The notes below the pieces were generated by a model. It was not told the DNA's origin. It saw nothing but the letters and a program-made list of their open reading frames with translations, and did not search any database. 64,000 bases of DNA from Flavobacterium sp. J27 (GTDB taxonomy: Bacteria; Bacteroidota; Bacteroidia; Flavobacteriales; Flavobacteriaceae): NCBI RefSeq assembly GCF_004303025.1, contig NZ_PJQW01000002.1, positions 405,548 through 469,547 of the forward strand, in the 5' to 3' direction. Below, one piece after another: positions 27,974 through 36,434 of this stretch. The number at the start of each line of letters is the position of its first letter. Position 1 is the first letter of the stretch. The translations under genes and the position numbers were made by a program.

Positions 27974-30055
27974 TTATGCTGTTTCCTTTAAAAAATAGTT
28001 GATTCTTTCTTTCTGAGTTTCGTTTAATTTATCCTTTAAAAGTATAAATTTTTCTCTAAACTCTTCATTGGAAATTAAAACTCTGATATTATCTTTTGCA
28101 AATTTTACAAATTGCCACTTGTGATGTAAAGAAGCATTAATTAATTCTTCTAAGACAGTATCTGATATTTTTCCAAGTTTAATTAACGTTTCTAATGCTG
28201 GTTCGCGTACAGAAACTTCATAAGGCAATTGCGTATAGGTTTCTAATTCATGTACAGCTTTTTCTCGCGCTACTGGATTATCATTGGAACCTACAATGGC
28301 TAATGTTAAATGTGCTAATTTCAAATTGTAATTCAAACCTGTCCAATCTTTAGACAAAGCAACTAAACGGTCTCGATCAGCTTCAAAATTAGTCCACAAT
28401 CGAAATAAAGCTATCTCTTTAGTGATGTAAGAGGCATCATTTAATAGGGTTACAAAATCATTTTTAAAGGAAAATGGTATACGAGAAAGTACTTCTGCAA
28501 CGGCTTGCCTAACTTTAGTATCATTTGTGGCTAAAGCTAATTTTAAAATATCCAATTGCTGTGCTTCTGTCAAGTTTTGCGTTTCATACACAATTTCTTG
28601 TTTCACTGTATAATACACCTTGGATTGAATCATGGTATTAAATTTGTCAAACAAAGCTTCATTCGATAAATGTTTGTTGGTTTTTCCAAATTCAACCAAT
28701 TGATTAACCGATTCGTTTTGTACCAAATAACCAATCGCTTCTTCTAAATTAAATACTGAATTTTCTAACCAATTCTTTTTGAAAGAAACAACATCATAGT
28801 TTGACACTTTTTGTATTTCTGCTAAAAAATCATCAGTAGTTACATTTTGAAAAGCATACTTTTTCAAATAATTTTGAACGGCTTTCTGAAAATTTTTCTC
28901 ACCAACATTCATTCTTAAAACATGCAAGGCCCAAGCGCCTTTTTTGTAAAAGGTTAACGAACTCGCCTTTTCGTTTAAAATAGGAATGCTATCATAGGAA
29001 TTGGCTTGCTTTAATTCCAATGCCGATTGGTACAATTGATTGTAAAAATAATCGTCCCCAAAAACATTTTTTTCCGCTAATAAAGCATAATATGTAGCAA
29101 AACCTTCTTGTAACCAATGGTGTTTACTTTCCTTTGCTGTAATTAAATCGCCAAACCATTGGTGTGCCAATTCATGTGCATTTACATTCAAATAATTTTT
29201 GTCATTGAAACCAATCGAATCTACTACAAAATCTTGTGAAAAAATCGTGGAAGTAGTATTTTCCATTCCTGCGTATAGAAAATCTCTCACTGGAACTTGT
29301 CGGTACACTTCCCAAGGGTACTTCACTCCTATTTCTTTTTCTAAAAATTCAAAAATTTGTTTGGAATATCTAAAAGTAGGTTCAAATTTTGAAACATCTT
29401 TTTTATCCAAATAGAATTCTAATGTAGTTCCTGATTTTGTCCTTGTGGTTTGTTTTTCAAAGTTACCAATGGCAAGCATAACTAAATAGGAAGACATGGG
29501 TTTTTGCATTTTGTATTCCCAAACCTTATTACTTGAAGATAAAGGAGGATATTCTCCTATAGAAGTAAGTATTCCATTTGATAATACTTCAAAAGCCTTA
29601 TCAAATTCAACTGTAAGATTAAAAATCACCTTCTCATTCACATCATCAAAACTGGGCAACCAATAACTGGTATTTTTACCTTGACCTTGTGTCCAAATTT
29701 GTAAATCTTCTCCTGCTCCAGTAAAATATAAAGTTTGTTTCGGTTTTGCTTCGTAGGAAAATGAAAGGGTGTTATTTCCTTTGGTAAAACCTTCAAAAAG
29801 TAATAATTCTTTATCAGAATTTTTATAGGCAACTTCGTTATTATTGATTGAAACATCTTTAAAATTAATACGAATAGCATCCATTCTAATCGTATCTATC
29901 ATACTTAAAACCTCAAAGGTATAGGTTACTTCTCCTTTTATTGTTTTTTCTAAAAAATTTGGTTGTACCAAAGCATCACATTGTATAAAATCTACTTTTT
30001 TGGTTTGTTGGGCAAACAAAGAAAAAGTAAAGAATAAGATAAAGAAGTATTTCAT
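27974..30055 (-). CDS. M1-family aminopeptidase
   Basis: 693 residues from the ATG at 30055; the upstream ATG at 30076 adds seven residues. The signal peptide ends FSLFAQQ. The active site is HELAHQWFGDLI (zinc-binding HEXXH near 299) with the third ligand Glu in WLQEGFATYY about 22 residues on. The exopeptidase motif appears as AGMEN instead of GAMEN. The C-terminus is helical, as in leukotriene A4 hydrolase-type members. Role: exported or periplasmic zinc aminopeptidase that trims peptides for nutrition. Confidence 0.92.
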   Translation of the reverse strand: MKYFFILFFTFSLFAQQTKKVDFIQCDALVQPNFLEKTIKGEVTYTFEVLSMIDTIRMDAIRINFKDVSINNNEVAYKNSDKELLLFEGFTKGNNTLSFSYEAKPKQTLYFTGAGEDLQIWTQGQGKNTSYWLPSFDDVNEKVIFNLTVEFDKAFEVLSNGILTSIGEYPPLSSSNKVWEYKMQKPMSSYLVMLAIGNFEKQTTRTKSGTTLEFYLDKKDVSKFEPTFRYSKQIFEFLEKEIGVKYPWEVYRQVPVRDFLYAGMENTTSTIFSQDFVVDSIGFNDKNYLNVNAHELAHQWFGDLITAKESKHHWLQEGFATYYALLAEKNVFGDDYFYNQLYQSALELKQANSYDSIPILNEKASSLTFYKKGAWALHVLRMNVGEKNFQKAVQNYLKKYAFQNVTTDDFLAEIQKVSNYDVVSFKKNWLENSVFNLEEAIGYLVQNESVNQLVEFGKTNKHLSNEALFDKFNTMIQSKVYYTVKQEIVYETQNLTEAQQLDILKLALATNDTKVRQAVAEVLSRIPFSFKNDFVTLLNDASYITKEIALFRLWTNFEADRDRLVALSKDWTGLNYNLKLAHLTLAIVGSNDNPVAREKAVHELETYTQLPYEVSVREPALETLIKLGKISDTVLEELINASLHHKWQFVKFAKDNIRVLISNEEFREKFILLKDKLNETQKERINYFLKETA

Positions 30056-30140
30056 GATTCGGATTAATTGTTTCAAATTTACAAAGCTTAGTGTAATAAT
30101 GTATCGATTTTTGTAAGTTTACACTATAATTATACCAAAA

Positions 30141-30863
30141 TTGAAAAAGAAAGCTATTTTTAACTGGAGCAGTGGCAAAGATTCGGCCTTAACCTTATAT
30201 AAAATCCTTCAAGAAAACGAATACGAAATTGAAACCTTGCTTACGAGTGTAAATTCGCAATACCAACGCATTTCGATGCATGGTGTGCGTATTGAACTAT
30301 TGGAAAAGCAAGCGGAGCTTATGGGTTTGCCCTTAACCAAAATGATGATTCCAGAAATGCCAACCATGGAAATCTATGATGATATCATGCGTAAGACTTT
30401 GCTTGGGTTCAAAGAAAAAGGAATTGAATATTCTATCTTTGGAGATATTTTCTTAGAAGATTTACGAAAATACAGAGAAGATAAATTGGCTTTGGCCAAC
30501 TTTAAAGGGGTTTTCCCGTTATGGAAAAAAGATACCAAAGCTCTAATTCAGGAATTTCTAGAACTGGGTTTTAAAACGATTATTGTTTGTGTCAACGAAA
30601 AATACTTAGGCAAAGAATTTGTAGGCCGCGTTATCGATGAAAATTTCATCAACGATTTACCTTCTAATGTAGATCCTTGTGGTGAAAACGGAGAATTTCA
30701 TACCTTTACATTTGACGGCCCTATTTTTTCAAAATCTGTTCCTTTTGAATTAGGTGAGATTGTGTATCGAAAATATGAACCAACCAACTCTTCTTCAAAC
30801 GATGTTTGTAAAACGGAAGATTCACCTTATACCTATGGGTTTTGGTATTGTGATTTAATGTAA
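30141..30863 (+). CDS. Dph6-like ATP pyrophosphatase (adenylating PP-loop family)
   Basis: 240 residues with a TTG start, chosen because KKKAIFNWSSGKDSALTLYKIL is the family opening and no ATG lies close by. The PP-loop motif SSGKDS is followed by GVRIELLEKQAELMGLPL, and the ligand region is FGDIFLEDLRKYRED. In eukaryotes Dph6 completes diphthamide, but bacteria lack diphthamide, so the substrate here is unknown. It is the first gene of a tight run with the next two genes (6-bp gap, then overlap). Confidence 0.85.
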   Translation: MKKKAIFNWSSGKDSALTLYKILQENEYEIETLLTSVNSQYQRISMHGVRIELLEKQAELMGLPLTKMMIPEMPTMEIYDDIMRKTLLGFKEKGIEYSIFGDIFLEDLRKYREDKLALANFKGVFPLWKKDTKALIQEFLELGFKTIIVCVNEKYLGKEFVGRVIDENFINDLPSNVDPCGENGEFHTFTFDGPIFSKSVPFELGEIVYRKYEPTNSSSNDVCKTEDSPYTYGFWYCDLM

Positions 30864-30869
30864 ACGATT

Positions 30870-31364
30870 ATGGAAGCTACTCTTGAAAAAATTACTTCTT
30901 TTTTGTCTGAAATAGGCATTCCTCTTTTAAAAAAAGAACTTACAGATGACACTTTTTTACCTGGTTTAGCTCTTTCCAATAAAGGAATTGAAATTGATTA
31001 CAACAAACTTTTATATCCTGGTGATATTTTACATGAAGCCGGACATTTAGCGGTTACCACTGCTGAAGATCGAGAAAAAATTGGTACGCCAAATATGCCT
31101 CAAGAATGGCCTACGCAAGGAGATGAAATTGGAGCAATGCTTTGGTCGTATGCTGCAGCCATTCATTTGGAAATTCCTCTCGATGTCGTTTTTCATTCCA
31201 ATGGTTATAAAGGAAGTTCGGAATGGTTGATTCAATCCTACAAAGAAAATAATTTCATTGGTTTACCTTTATTAGAATGGTTTGGTTTAACCTATGGACC
31301 AGAAAAAGCAATTGAAAACAACACAAAACCATTTCCTCATATGAAACAATGGATGAGAGATTAA
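30870..31364 (+). CDS. Small conserved protein with a HEAGH zincin-like motif
   Basis: 164 residues, no signal peptide. LYPGDILHEAGHLAVTTAEDR contains HEAGH, the shape of a zinc-binding HEXXH site. A downstream third ligand is not obvious (candidates lie in QGDEIGAMLWSYAAAIHLEI). I do not recognise the family beyond this. The gene is translationally coupled to its neighbours: 6 bp after the Dph6-like gene, and its last codons overlap one possible start of the next gene. Confidence 0.75.
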   Translation: MEATLEKITSFLSEIGIPLLKKELTDDTFLPGLALSNKGIEIDYNKLLYPGDILHEAGHLAVTTAEDREKIGTPNMPQEWPTQGDEIGAMLWSYAAAIHLEIPLDVVFHSNGYKGSSEWLIQSYKENNFIGLPLLEWFGLTYGPEKAIENNTKPFPHMKQWMRD

Positions 31365-32068
31365 CAATGGAGAATGTAGTCAAACATATTCGCTTTCCTT
31401 TTACATTCGATGTTGTGAAATTACAACAAGAAGTACAAACCATACTCGCACAAAAATGGATCAATCATTATAATACCAATGATTATGAAGGCGAATGGGC
31501 TTCTATTGCGTTGCTTTCGCAAGGTGGAAAATCAGAAAATATAAACGCACTGAATATTGGGAATGAAAAAGTGAGTTATACGGAAATAACTTTGTCTTGT
31601 ATTTATCTGAAAGAATTAATAGATTCCTTTTTGTTTGAAAAAACTACAGTAAGACTCTTGCGTTTAGCTGCTGGAGCTTACATTAAACCGCATACAGATC
31701 ATTGTTTGGGGTATGAGGATGGTGTTTTTAGAATTCATATTCCTGTAATTACCAATCCAAATGTTGAATTTATTTTAGATGAAGAACGTTTGATTATGAA
31801 GGAAGGGGAATGTTGGTATATTGATGCTAATTTCACGCATTCTGTAGCCAATAAAGGAAAGAAAGATCGCATTCATTTAGTGATAGACGGTATTAGAAAT
31901 GAATGGACCGATACCTTGTTTTTTAATGAAGCCAATCCCAAACAATTTATTAAACCAGAACCCCAACTTTCCTTAGCTGAAAAAAAACTACTTATTGCAC
32001 AGCTTAAAACCATACAAACACCCATTGCAGAGGAGTTAATAAAAAAAATAAAGAAAGAAATAGAGTAA
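31349..32068 (+). CDS. Aspartyl/asparaginyl beta-hydroxylase-like oxygenase
   Basis: 239 residues from the ATG at 31349, which overlaps the previous gene by 16 bp; an ATG at 31367, just after that stop, is equally possible. The Fe(II)/2-oxoglutarate signature is visible: GAYIKPHTDHCLGYEDG (HxD), RIHIPVITNPNVEFIL, and the distal His in CWYIDANFTHSVAN, followed by the 2-oxoglutarate-binding Arg in KKDRIHLVIDG. Family role: hydroxylation of Asp/Asn side chains. The substrate is unknown. It forms a probable operon with the two genes upstream. Confidence 0.85.
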   Translation: MDERLTMENVVKHIRFPFTFDVVKLQQEVQTILAQKWINHYNTNDYEGEWASIALLSQGGKSENINALNIGNEKVSYTEITLSCIYLKELIDSFLFEKTTVRLLRLAAGAYIKPHTDHCLGYEDGVFRIHIPVITNPNVEFILDEERLIMKEGECWYIDANFTHSVANKGKKDRIHLVIDGIRNEWTDTLFFNEANPKQFIKPEPQLSLAEKKLLIAQLKTIQTPIAEELIKKIKKEIE

Positions 32069-32171
32069 AATTGGGGAAAAACCCGCTTCAAAAAACCTCT
32101 TTTTTCCTTATATTTTTGTTATAATTATAAGACATCTTTGTAGTATCAATACAACTATAAATACTATAATT

Positions 32172-32768
32172 ATGTTTGAAAATTTAGATGTTTTAAAAAT
32201 CTTAGGATACGGTATGACTGGCTTTAGCTTTTTACTGGTATTACTTACTTTTTTTCTGCTTAGAGCTGAACAAAACAAAGATCAAGAGCCAAGACCTTTA
32301 ATCATTAAAATGATTTGGCGATTTATGTTAATGACTGTTTTTATGGTCGTTCTAAACGGTTTTATATCCTTGCCTCTTTTTAATCAGAATTTGAAATTAC
32401 AAGAAAGTGTAACCCAACTTTCAAATGGCAACAATGAAGAAATTACCAAAGAAATTGCTCAAAACACAAATGATCTAGAAAATTTAATTACAACTCCAAA
32501 AAACAACGAAGATTCTATTCGAAATGCCATGCAGGAAATTATCAACAAGCAAAATAAAGCCTTAGATAGCATTAAAGCAACCTTAACTATAGCTAATTCT
32601 GATAAAGATAGAATTATAAAAATTGAAAATTTAAAGAAAGAGATGGCTATCAATTATCAGGTCTTATTAAACCCTAATACAGATAAAAGTAAAAAAATGG
32701 AAGCGAATCAAAATTTAAAAACCTTAAATATTGATTTGAAAAGAATTGCCATTGCACCAAGGAAATAA
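32172..32768 (+). CDS. Membrane protein with coiled coil, unknown function
   Basis: 198 residues. Two transmembrane helices (about 10-32, ILGYGMTGFSFLLVLLTFFL, and about 52-72, MTVFMVVLNGFISL) precede a hydrophilic, coiled-coil-rich tail (about 75-198, LENLITTPKNNEDS and KKEMAINYQVL). No known family recognised. A hairpin follows the stop codon. Confidence 0.65.
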   Translation: MFENLDVLKILGYGMTGFSFLLVLLTFFLLRAEQNKDQEPRPLIIKMIWRFMLMTVFMVVLNGFISLPLFNQNLKLQESVTQLSNGNNEEITKEIAQNTNDLENLITTPKNNEDSIRNAMQEIINKQNKALDSIKATLTIANSDKDRIIKIENLKKEMAINYQVLLNPNTDKSKKMEANQNLKTLNIDLKRIAIAPRK

Positions 32769-32773
32769 AATAA

Positions 32774-32802
32774 ATCCAGATTTTCGTATTGAAAATCTGG
32801 AT
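32774..32802 (+). terminator. Probable terminator hairpin
   Basis: A 12-bp perfect stem, ATCCAGATTTTC / GAAAATCTGGAT, with a 5-base loop, 5 bp after the stop codon. It lacks a pure T run (ATTCTATC follows), so its strength is uncertain. Confidence 0.6.
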
Positions 32803-32870
32803 ATTCTATCATTTAGTTGGCAAAAAACTATCTATATTTTCTAAATGATATTTCTCAAAAAAAGCTCATA

Positions 32871-33344
32871 TTACTCCTTATAAAATAAATTATTATTCAT
32901 TATTTTAGGATAAGGCATTTTAAAATTGTTCCATAATGATCCAGTTATAACCAAAAACATTCCGGTAATAGTAATCCATTCAGGTAAATTAAAAACTAAC
33001 TTACTTGGAATCATAATGGAAAATCCAATAAAACTGATGATAAAAGGACCATAACCTCTACTTGGTATTTTTCGAAATAACAAGCCTAAGTGTATGGCTA
33101 AAAACACTATAAACACGGGTAGTAACCACTTCATGTAAGGAATCTCAGTTATACCAATACTTCCTAACATACTCATATAAATAGCCCAACAAACAGGACA
33201 TTTTGGAAAAAAAGCAATAAGAATACTTAAAATAAAACTTGGAATAGATTGCATTGTTTTTTTAAAAGGACTCTTTTGTACTTCCTTTTGATTAGGACAA
33301 GAAGAAGAATGACAAGTACAAGTTGTATTTTTACTAGTTTCCAT
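32871..33344 (-). CDS. Cys-rich four-helix membrane protein (MerC-like pattern)
   Basis: 157 residues. A hydrophilic Cys/His-bearing N-terminus (TCTCHSSSCP) is followed by about four hydrophobic helices. The first ends in FFPKCPVCWAIYMSMLGSIG, a CxxC in a membrane helix reminiscent of MerC-like and related small transport or redox proteins. The likeness rests on that motif only. Metal or thiol handling is a guess. Transcribed alone, divergently from recG. Confidence 0.6.
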   Translation of the reverse strand: METSKNTTCTCHSSSCPNQKEVQKSPFKKTMQSIPSFILSILIAFFPKCPVCWAIYMSMLGSIGITEIPYMKWLLPVFIVFLAIHLGLLFRKIPSRGYGPFIISFIGFSIMIPSKLVFNLPEWITITGMFLVITGSLWNNFKMPYPKIMNNNLFYKE

Positions 33345-33414
33345 AATGACTTATTTGTCTGTTAGAGCATGAAAATTTACTTTTATAAAAATAAAACTTC
33401 TAAAAAAATCTCAT

Positions 33415-33432
33415 ACAGGTAGTTTTACCTGT
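33415..33432. promoter_or_regulatory. ACAGGTA-N4-TACCTGT palindrome
   Basis: A perfect 7-bp inverted repeat with a 4-base spacer, in the intergenic region between the MerC-like gene and recG. A similar AGGTA-N4-TACCT occurs at 39387. It may be a regulator site or a transcript hairpin; a short T run follows on the plus strand. Confidence 0.35.
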
Positions 33433-33559
33433 TTTTATAAAACGAAGATTTCATATTCATTTTATTATTCTTAAATTATACTTTATCTTCGCTTTTGATT
33501 ATAGAAACCAGAAATCCAAATCTTAATCTCCTTTCTGAAGTTTAAATTGAATTTGATTT

Positions 33560-36121
33560 TTGATATTGACATTGCCATTAAACATGAATTTATTAGAAAC
33601 ACCTATTGAATATTTAAAAGGAGTGGGTCCCAATCGAGGCGATTTACTCCGAAAGGAACTCAATATTCATAAATATGCTGATTTAATTCATTTGTTTCCG
33701 AATCGTTATATCGACAGAACACGCTATTTTAAAATCAATCAATTACAAAATAACAATTCTGAAGTTCAAATTATTGGAAAAATCATCCATATTAAAACGG
33801 TAGAACAAAAAAGAGGTAAACGCTTAGTCGCTACCTTTATCGATGATACAGGTGAAATGGAATTGGTTTGGTTTCAAGGTCATAAATGGATCAGAGAAAG
33901 TTTAAAACTGAATGAAGTATATGTCATTTTTGGTAAAGTCACACAGTTTGGCAGTACTTTTAACATGGCTCATCCTGAAATGGAATTAATCGCAGAACAT
34001 AAATCGAGCTTACGATCAGCTATGCAACCCGTTTATCCAAGTACAGAAAAATTAGCAAACAAAGGCATTTCAAATCGAGTGATTAACAAACTCATGCAAC
34101 AGCTCTTTATTGAAACGCATGTGCTTTTTTCTGAAACCTTACCGAACTATTTACTTGACGAATTAAAATTGCTTTCTAAAAAAGAAGCTTTATTTAACAT
34201 TCACTTTCCAAAAAACCAAGATTTATTATCCAAAGCACAATTTCGATTGAAATTTGAAGAATTATTTTTCATTCAATTGCAATTGATTACTAAAAATCTC
34301 ATTCGTAAACATAAAATTAAAGGACTGCCTTTTAAAACTATTGGAGAAAATTTTACCAATTTTTACAACCATCATTTGCCTTTTGATTTAACTAATGCTC
34401 AAAAAAGAGTAATCAAAGAAATACGTAACGATTTAGGAAGTAATGCCCAAATGAATCGTTTACTACAAGGTGATGTAGGTTCGGGAAAAACAATTGTGGC
34501 TTTACTTTGTATGCTTATGGCTAAAGATAACGGGTTTCAAAGTTGTCTCATGGCTCCTACAGAAATTTTAGCTACCCAACATTACATTGGTTTAACCGAA
34601 CTAGCTAAAAATTTAAATATTAACATTCAAATTTTAACGGGATCAACCAAAACTAAAGAAAGAAAAGTAATTCATGAAGCGCTCGAAAACGGTTCTTTAG
34701 ACATCCTCATTGGTACACATGCTTTACTAGAAGATAAAGTGGTTTTTAATAACCTTGGTTTAGCCATTATTGATGAGCAACATCGTTTTGGAGTGGAACA
34801 ACGTAGTAAATTATGGAAAAAAGGAAGCCTACCTCAATCCTTCCAAAGGAAGGAAGTAGAAAAAGTGCTACAAAAGTACCAAACTGCTAGACCCTCAGCT
34901 TATGCATTATTAAAAGAAAGAAAAATTAACAATAAAAAGAAAGCTACACAAGCTGAATCTATACTTTGGGAATTTTTGAGAAATAAAAAACTGAATTATA
35001 AATTTAGACGACAACATATTATAGATATTTTTATTGTTGACTTCGTCAATCTTGAAAAGAATTTGATTATAGAAGTTGATGGTGGTTATCACCAATTACA
35101 AGAGCAAAAAGAAGCTGATGAATTAAGAACAGAAATATTAAATGAATTAGGATTCAAAGTAATTAGATTTACTAATGAAGAAGTAATTGGAAATACTACA
35201 GCTGTTTTAAATAAAATTGAACAAGTATTGCAAAGCCTCCCTTCTGGGGAGGTTGGTGGGGCTACTATTCCTCCACATATTTTGGTAATGACCGCTACTC
35301 CTATTCCTCGTACACTAGCGATGAGTTTATATGGCGATTTAGATATTTCAGTTATTGATGAATTACCAGCTGGTAGAAAACCCATTCAAACCGTACATCG
35401 CTATGATAGTAATCGCTTGAAAGTATGGCGTTTTTTAAAAGATGAAATAGCCAAAGGCAGACAAGTATATATTGTATATCCATTAATTCAAGAATCAGAA
35501 AAAATGGATTACAAAGATTTGATGGATGGTTATGAAAGTATTTCAAGAGATTTTCCTTTGCCTCACTATTCCATCTCTATTGTTCATGGCCAAATGAAAC
35601 CTGCCGATAAAGAAGAAGAAATGCGTCGTTTTGCAGCTGGTAAAACCAATATCATGGTGGCAACAACTGTGATTGAAGTAGGTGTGAATGTTCCTAATGC
35701 ATCGGTTATGGTGATTGAAAGCGCAGAACGTTTTGGATTATCTCAACTGCATCAGTTGCGTGGTCGCGTGGGTCGTGGTGCCGAACAAAGTTATTGTATT
35801 TTGATGACGGGTTTTAAACTAAGTGAAGATAGTAAAATTAGAATGGAAACGATGGTGCGTACCAATGACGGATTTGAAATTTCTGAAGTGGATTTGAAAT
35901 TACGTGGCCCAGGTGATATTATGGGAAAACAGCAAAGTGGTGTCTTAAATTTACAAATTGCAGATATTGTGAAAGACAAAGAAATTCTACAATTAGCCCG
36001 ACATAAAGCGATACAACTTTTAAAAGAAGATGCTGCGATGGAAAAACCAGTTCATGAAGCTCTCAGAAAAGCCTTTATAGAAGTGAGCAAAAAGAAAAAC
36101 ATCTGGAATTATATCAGTTAA
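33560..36121 (+). CDS. recG: RecG helicase with an in-frame DUF559 endonuclease insertion
   Basis: 853 residues, about 146 longer than RecG normally is. An N-terminal wedge/OB region (about 60-150) is followed by the SF2 core: Walker A GDVGSGKTIVALL (near 303), DEQHRFGVEQR (motif II, near 405), VMTATPIPRTLAMSLYGDL (motif III, near 576), VYPLIQESEKMD, VATTVIEVGVNVPNASVMV (V) and QLRGRVGRGAEQSYC (VI, near 733). The family ending KKKNIWNYIS is present. Role: reversal of stalled replication forks and Holliday-junction migration. Between motifs II and III, residues about 423-568 form an unrelated DUF559 nuclease domain. Removing exactly 146 codons restores LWKKG-TIPPH, the expected RecG junction. 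The whole frame is open, so a fusion protein is expected unless the segment is removed. Confidence 0.92.
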   Translation: MILTLPLNMNLLETPIEYLKGVGPNRGDLLRKELNIHKYADLIHLFPNRYIDRTRYFKINQLQNNNSEVQIIGKIIHIKTVEQKRGKRLVATFIDDTGEMELVWFQGHKWIRESLKLNEVYVIFGKVTQFGSTFNMAHPEMELIAEHKSSLRSAMQPVYPSTEKLANKGISNRVINKLMQQLFIETHVLFSETLPNYLLDELKLLSKKEALFNIHFPKNQDLLSKAQFRLKFEELFFIQLQLITKNLIRKHKIKGLPFKTIGENFTNFYNHHLPFDLTNAQKRVIKEIRNDLGSNAQMNRLLQGDVGSGKTIVALLCMLMAKDNGFQSCLMAPTEILATQHYIGLTELAKNLNINIQILTGSTKTKERKVIHEALENGSLDILIGTHALLEDKVVFNNLGLAIIDEQHRFGVEQRSKLWKKGSLPQSFQRKEVEKVLQKYQTARPSAYALLKERKINNKKKATQAESILWEFLRNKKLNYKFRRQHIIDIFIVDFVNLEKNLIIEVDGGYHQLQEQKEADELRTEILNELGFKVIRFTNEEVIGNTTAVLNKIEQVLQSLPSGEVGGATIPPHILVMTATPIPRTLAMSLYGDLDISVIDELPAGRKPIQTVHRYDSNRLKVWRFLKDEIAKGRQVYIVYPLIQESEKMDYKDLMDGYESISRDFPLPHYSISIVHGQMKPADKEEEMRRFAAGKTNIMVATTVIEVGVNVPNASVMVIESAERFGLSQLHQLRGRVGRGAEQSYCILMTGFKLSEDSKIRMETMVRTNDGFEISEVDLKLRGPGDIMGKQQSGVLNLQIADIVKDKEILQLARHKAIQLLKEDAAMEKPVHEALRKAFIEVSKKKNIWNYIS
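34826..34854 (+). repeat. Left terminal inverted repeat of the recG insertion
   Basis: Begins AGCCTACCTCAATCC and includes the perfect palindrome CCTTCC-AAA-GGAAGG. It matches the reverse complement of the right end over about 20 of 29 positions. Confidence 0.7.
35235..35263 (-). repeat. Right terminal inverted repeat of the recG insertion
   Basis: On the minus strand it begins AGCCCCACCAACCTCCCC. It includes the hairpin CCTCCC-TTCTG-GGGAGG, which is GC-rich in a very AT-rich genome and reads as SLPSGEVGG in the recG frame. Confidence 0.7.
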
Positions 36122-36434
36122 ACCATAGTTCAAATAACAACTAACCTCAATTCGAGTATTTTTGTGGAATGTAATGCAACAAAAATGTATCGAGATTTTT
36201 TTATACATAAAAATAAAATAGTTACTATTGCTACCTTTAACTCAACCTGTTTTAAAAAATTTACAAGTACCTAAATACGAATAAAATACCTCTTGCAGTT
36301 TAGTGGTAATTGTTTAGATTTGTAACGATATAAATAAATTATCACACTTATAAACAAGTTAGCGTTAAGTTTATTAAAACAGCGTTTAAAAACAACAAAA
36401 TAAATTAACAAACAAAAAATTCCTTCAGAATAAA
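36122..36434. other. Intergenic region after recG, start of the accessory island
   Basis: About 313 bp, AT-rich, no believable gene. It holds the promoter at 36293-36322 and the pattern CGTTTAAAAACA (36383-36394), which resembles the CGTTnnnnAACA ends seen later in the island. Confidence 0.5.
36293..36322 (+). promoter_or_regulatory. Flavobacterial promoter (TTG-N19-TAGATTTG)
   Basis: TTG at 36293 and a perfect -7 box TAGATTTG at 36315-36322, 19 bp apart, upstream of the acyltransferase gene with a leader of roughly 100 bases. Confidence 0.6.

Larger units (their letters stand above)
34826..35263 (+). mobile_element. 438-bp in-frame insertion encoding a DUF559 PD-(D/E)XK endonuclease
   Basis: The segment is 438 bp (146 codons) with no stop in the recG frame. 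It encodes AESILWEFLRNKKLNYKFRR, a HIIDIFIVDFV strand, the catalytic-type block IIEVDGGYHQ (near residue 503 of the fusion) and ADELRTEILNELGFKVIRFTNEEV. These are the conserved parts of DUF559, a Vsr/EDxHD-like nuclease fold. Its ends are an imperfect 29-bp inverted repeat, each end itself a GC-rich hairpin. No target duplication was found. Selfish homing or transposition is an inference. Confidence 0.8.

Noticed and set aside
34826..35263. Intein in RecG
   Set aside because: No intein splicing blocks at the ends: the first insert residue is Ser, but there is no His-Asn at the C-terminal junction. The nuclease is a DUF559 type and the ends are inverted repeats.
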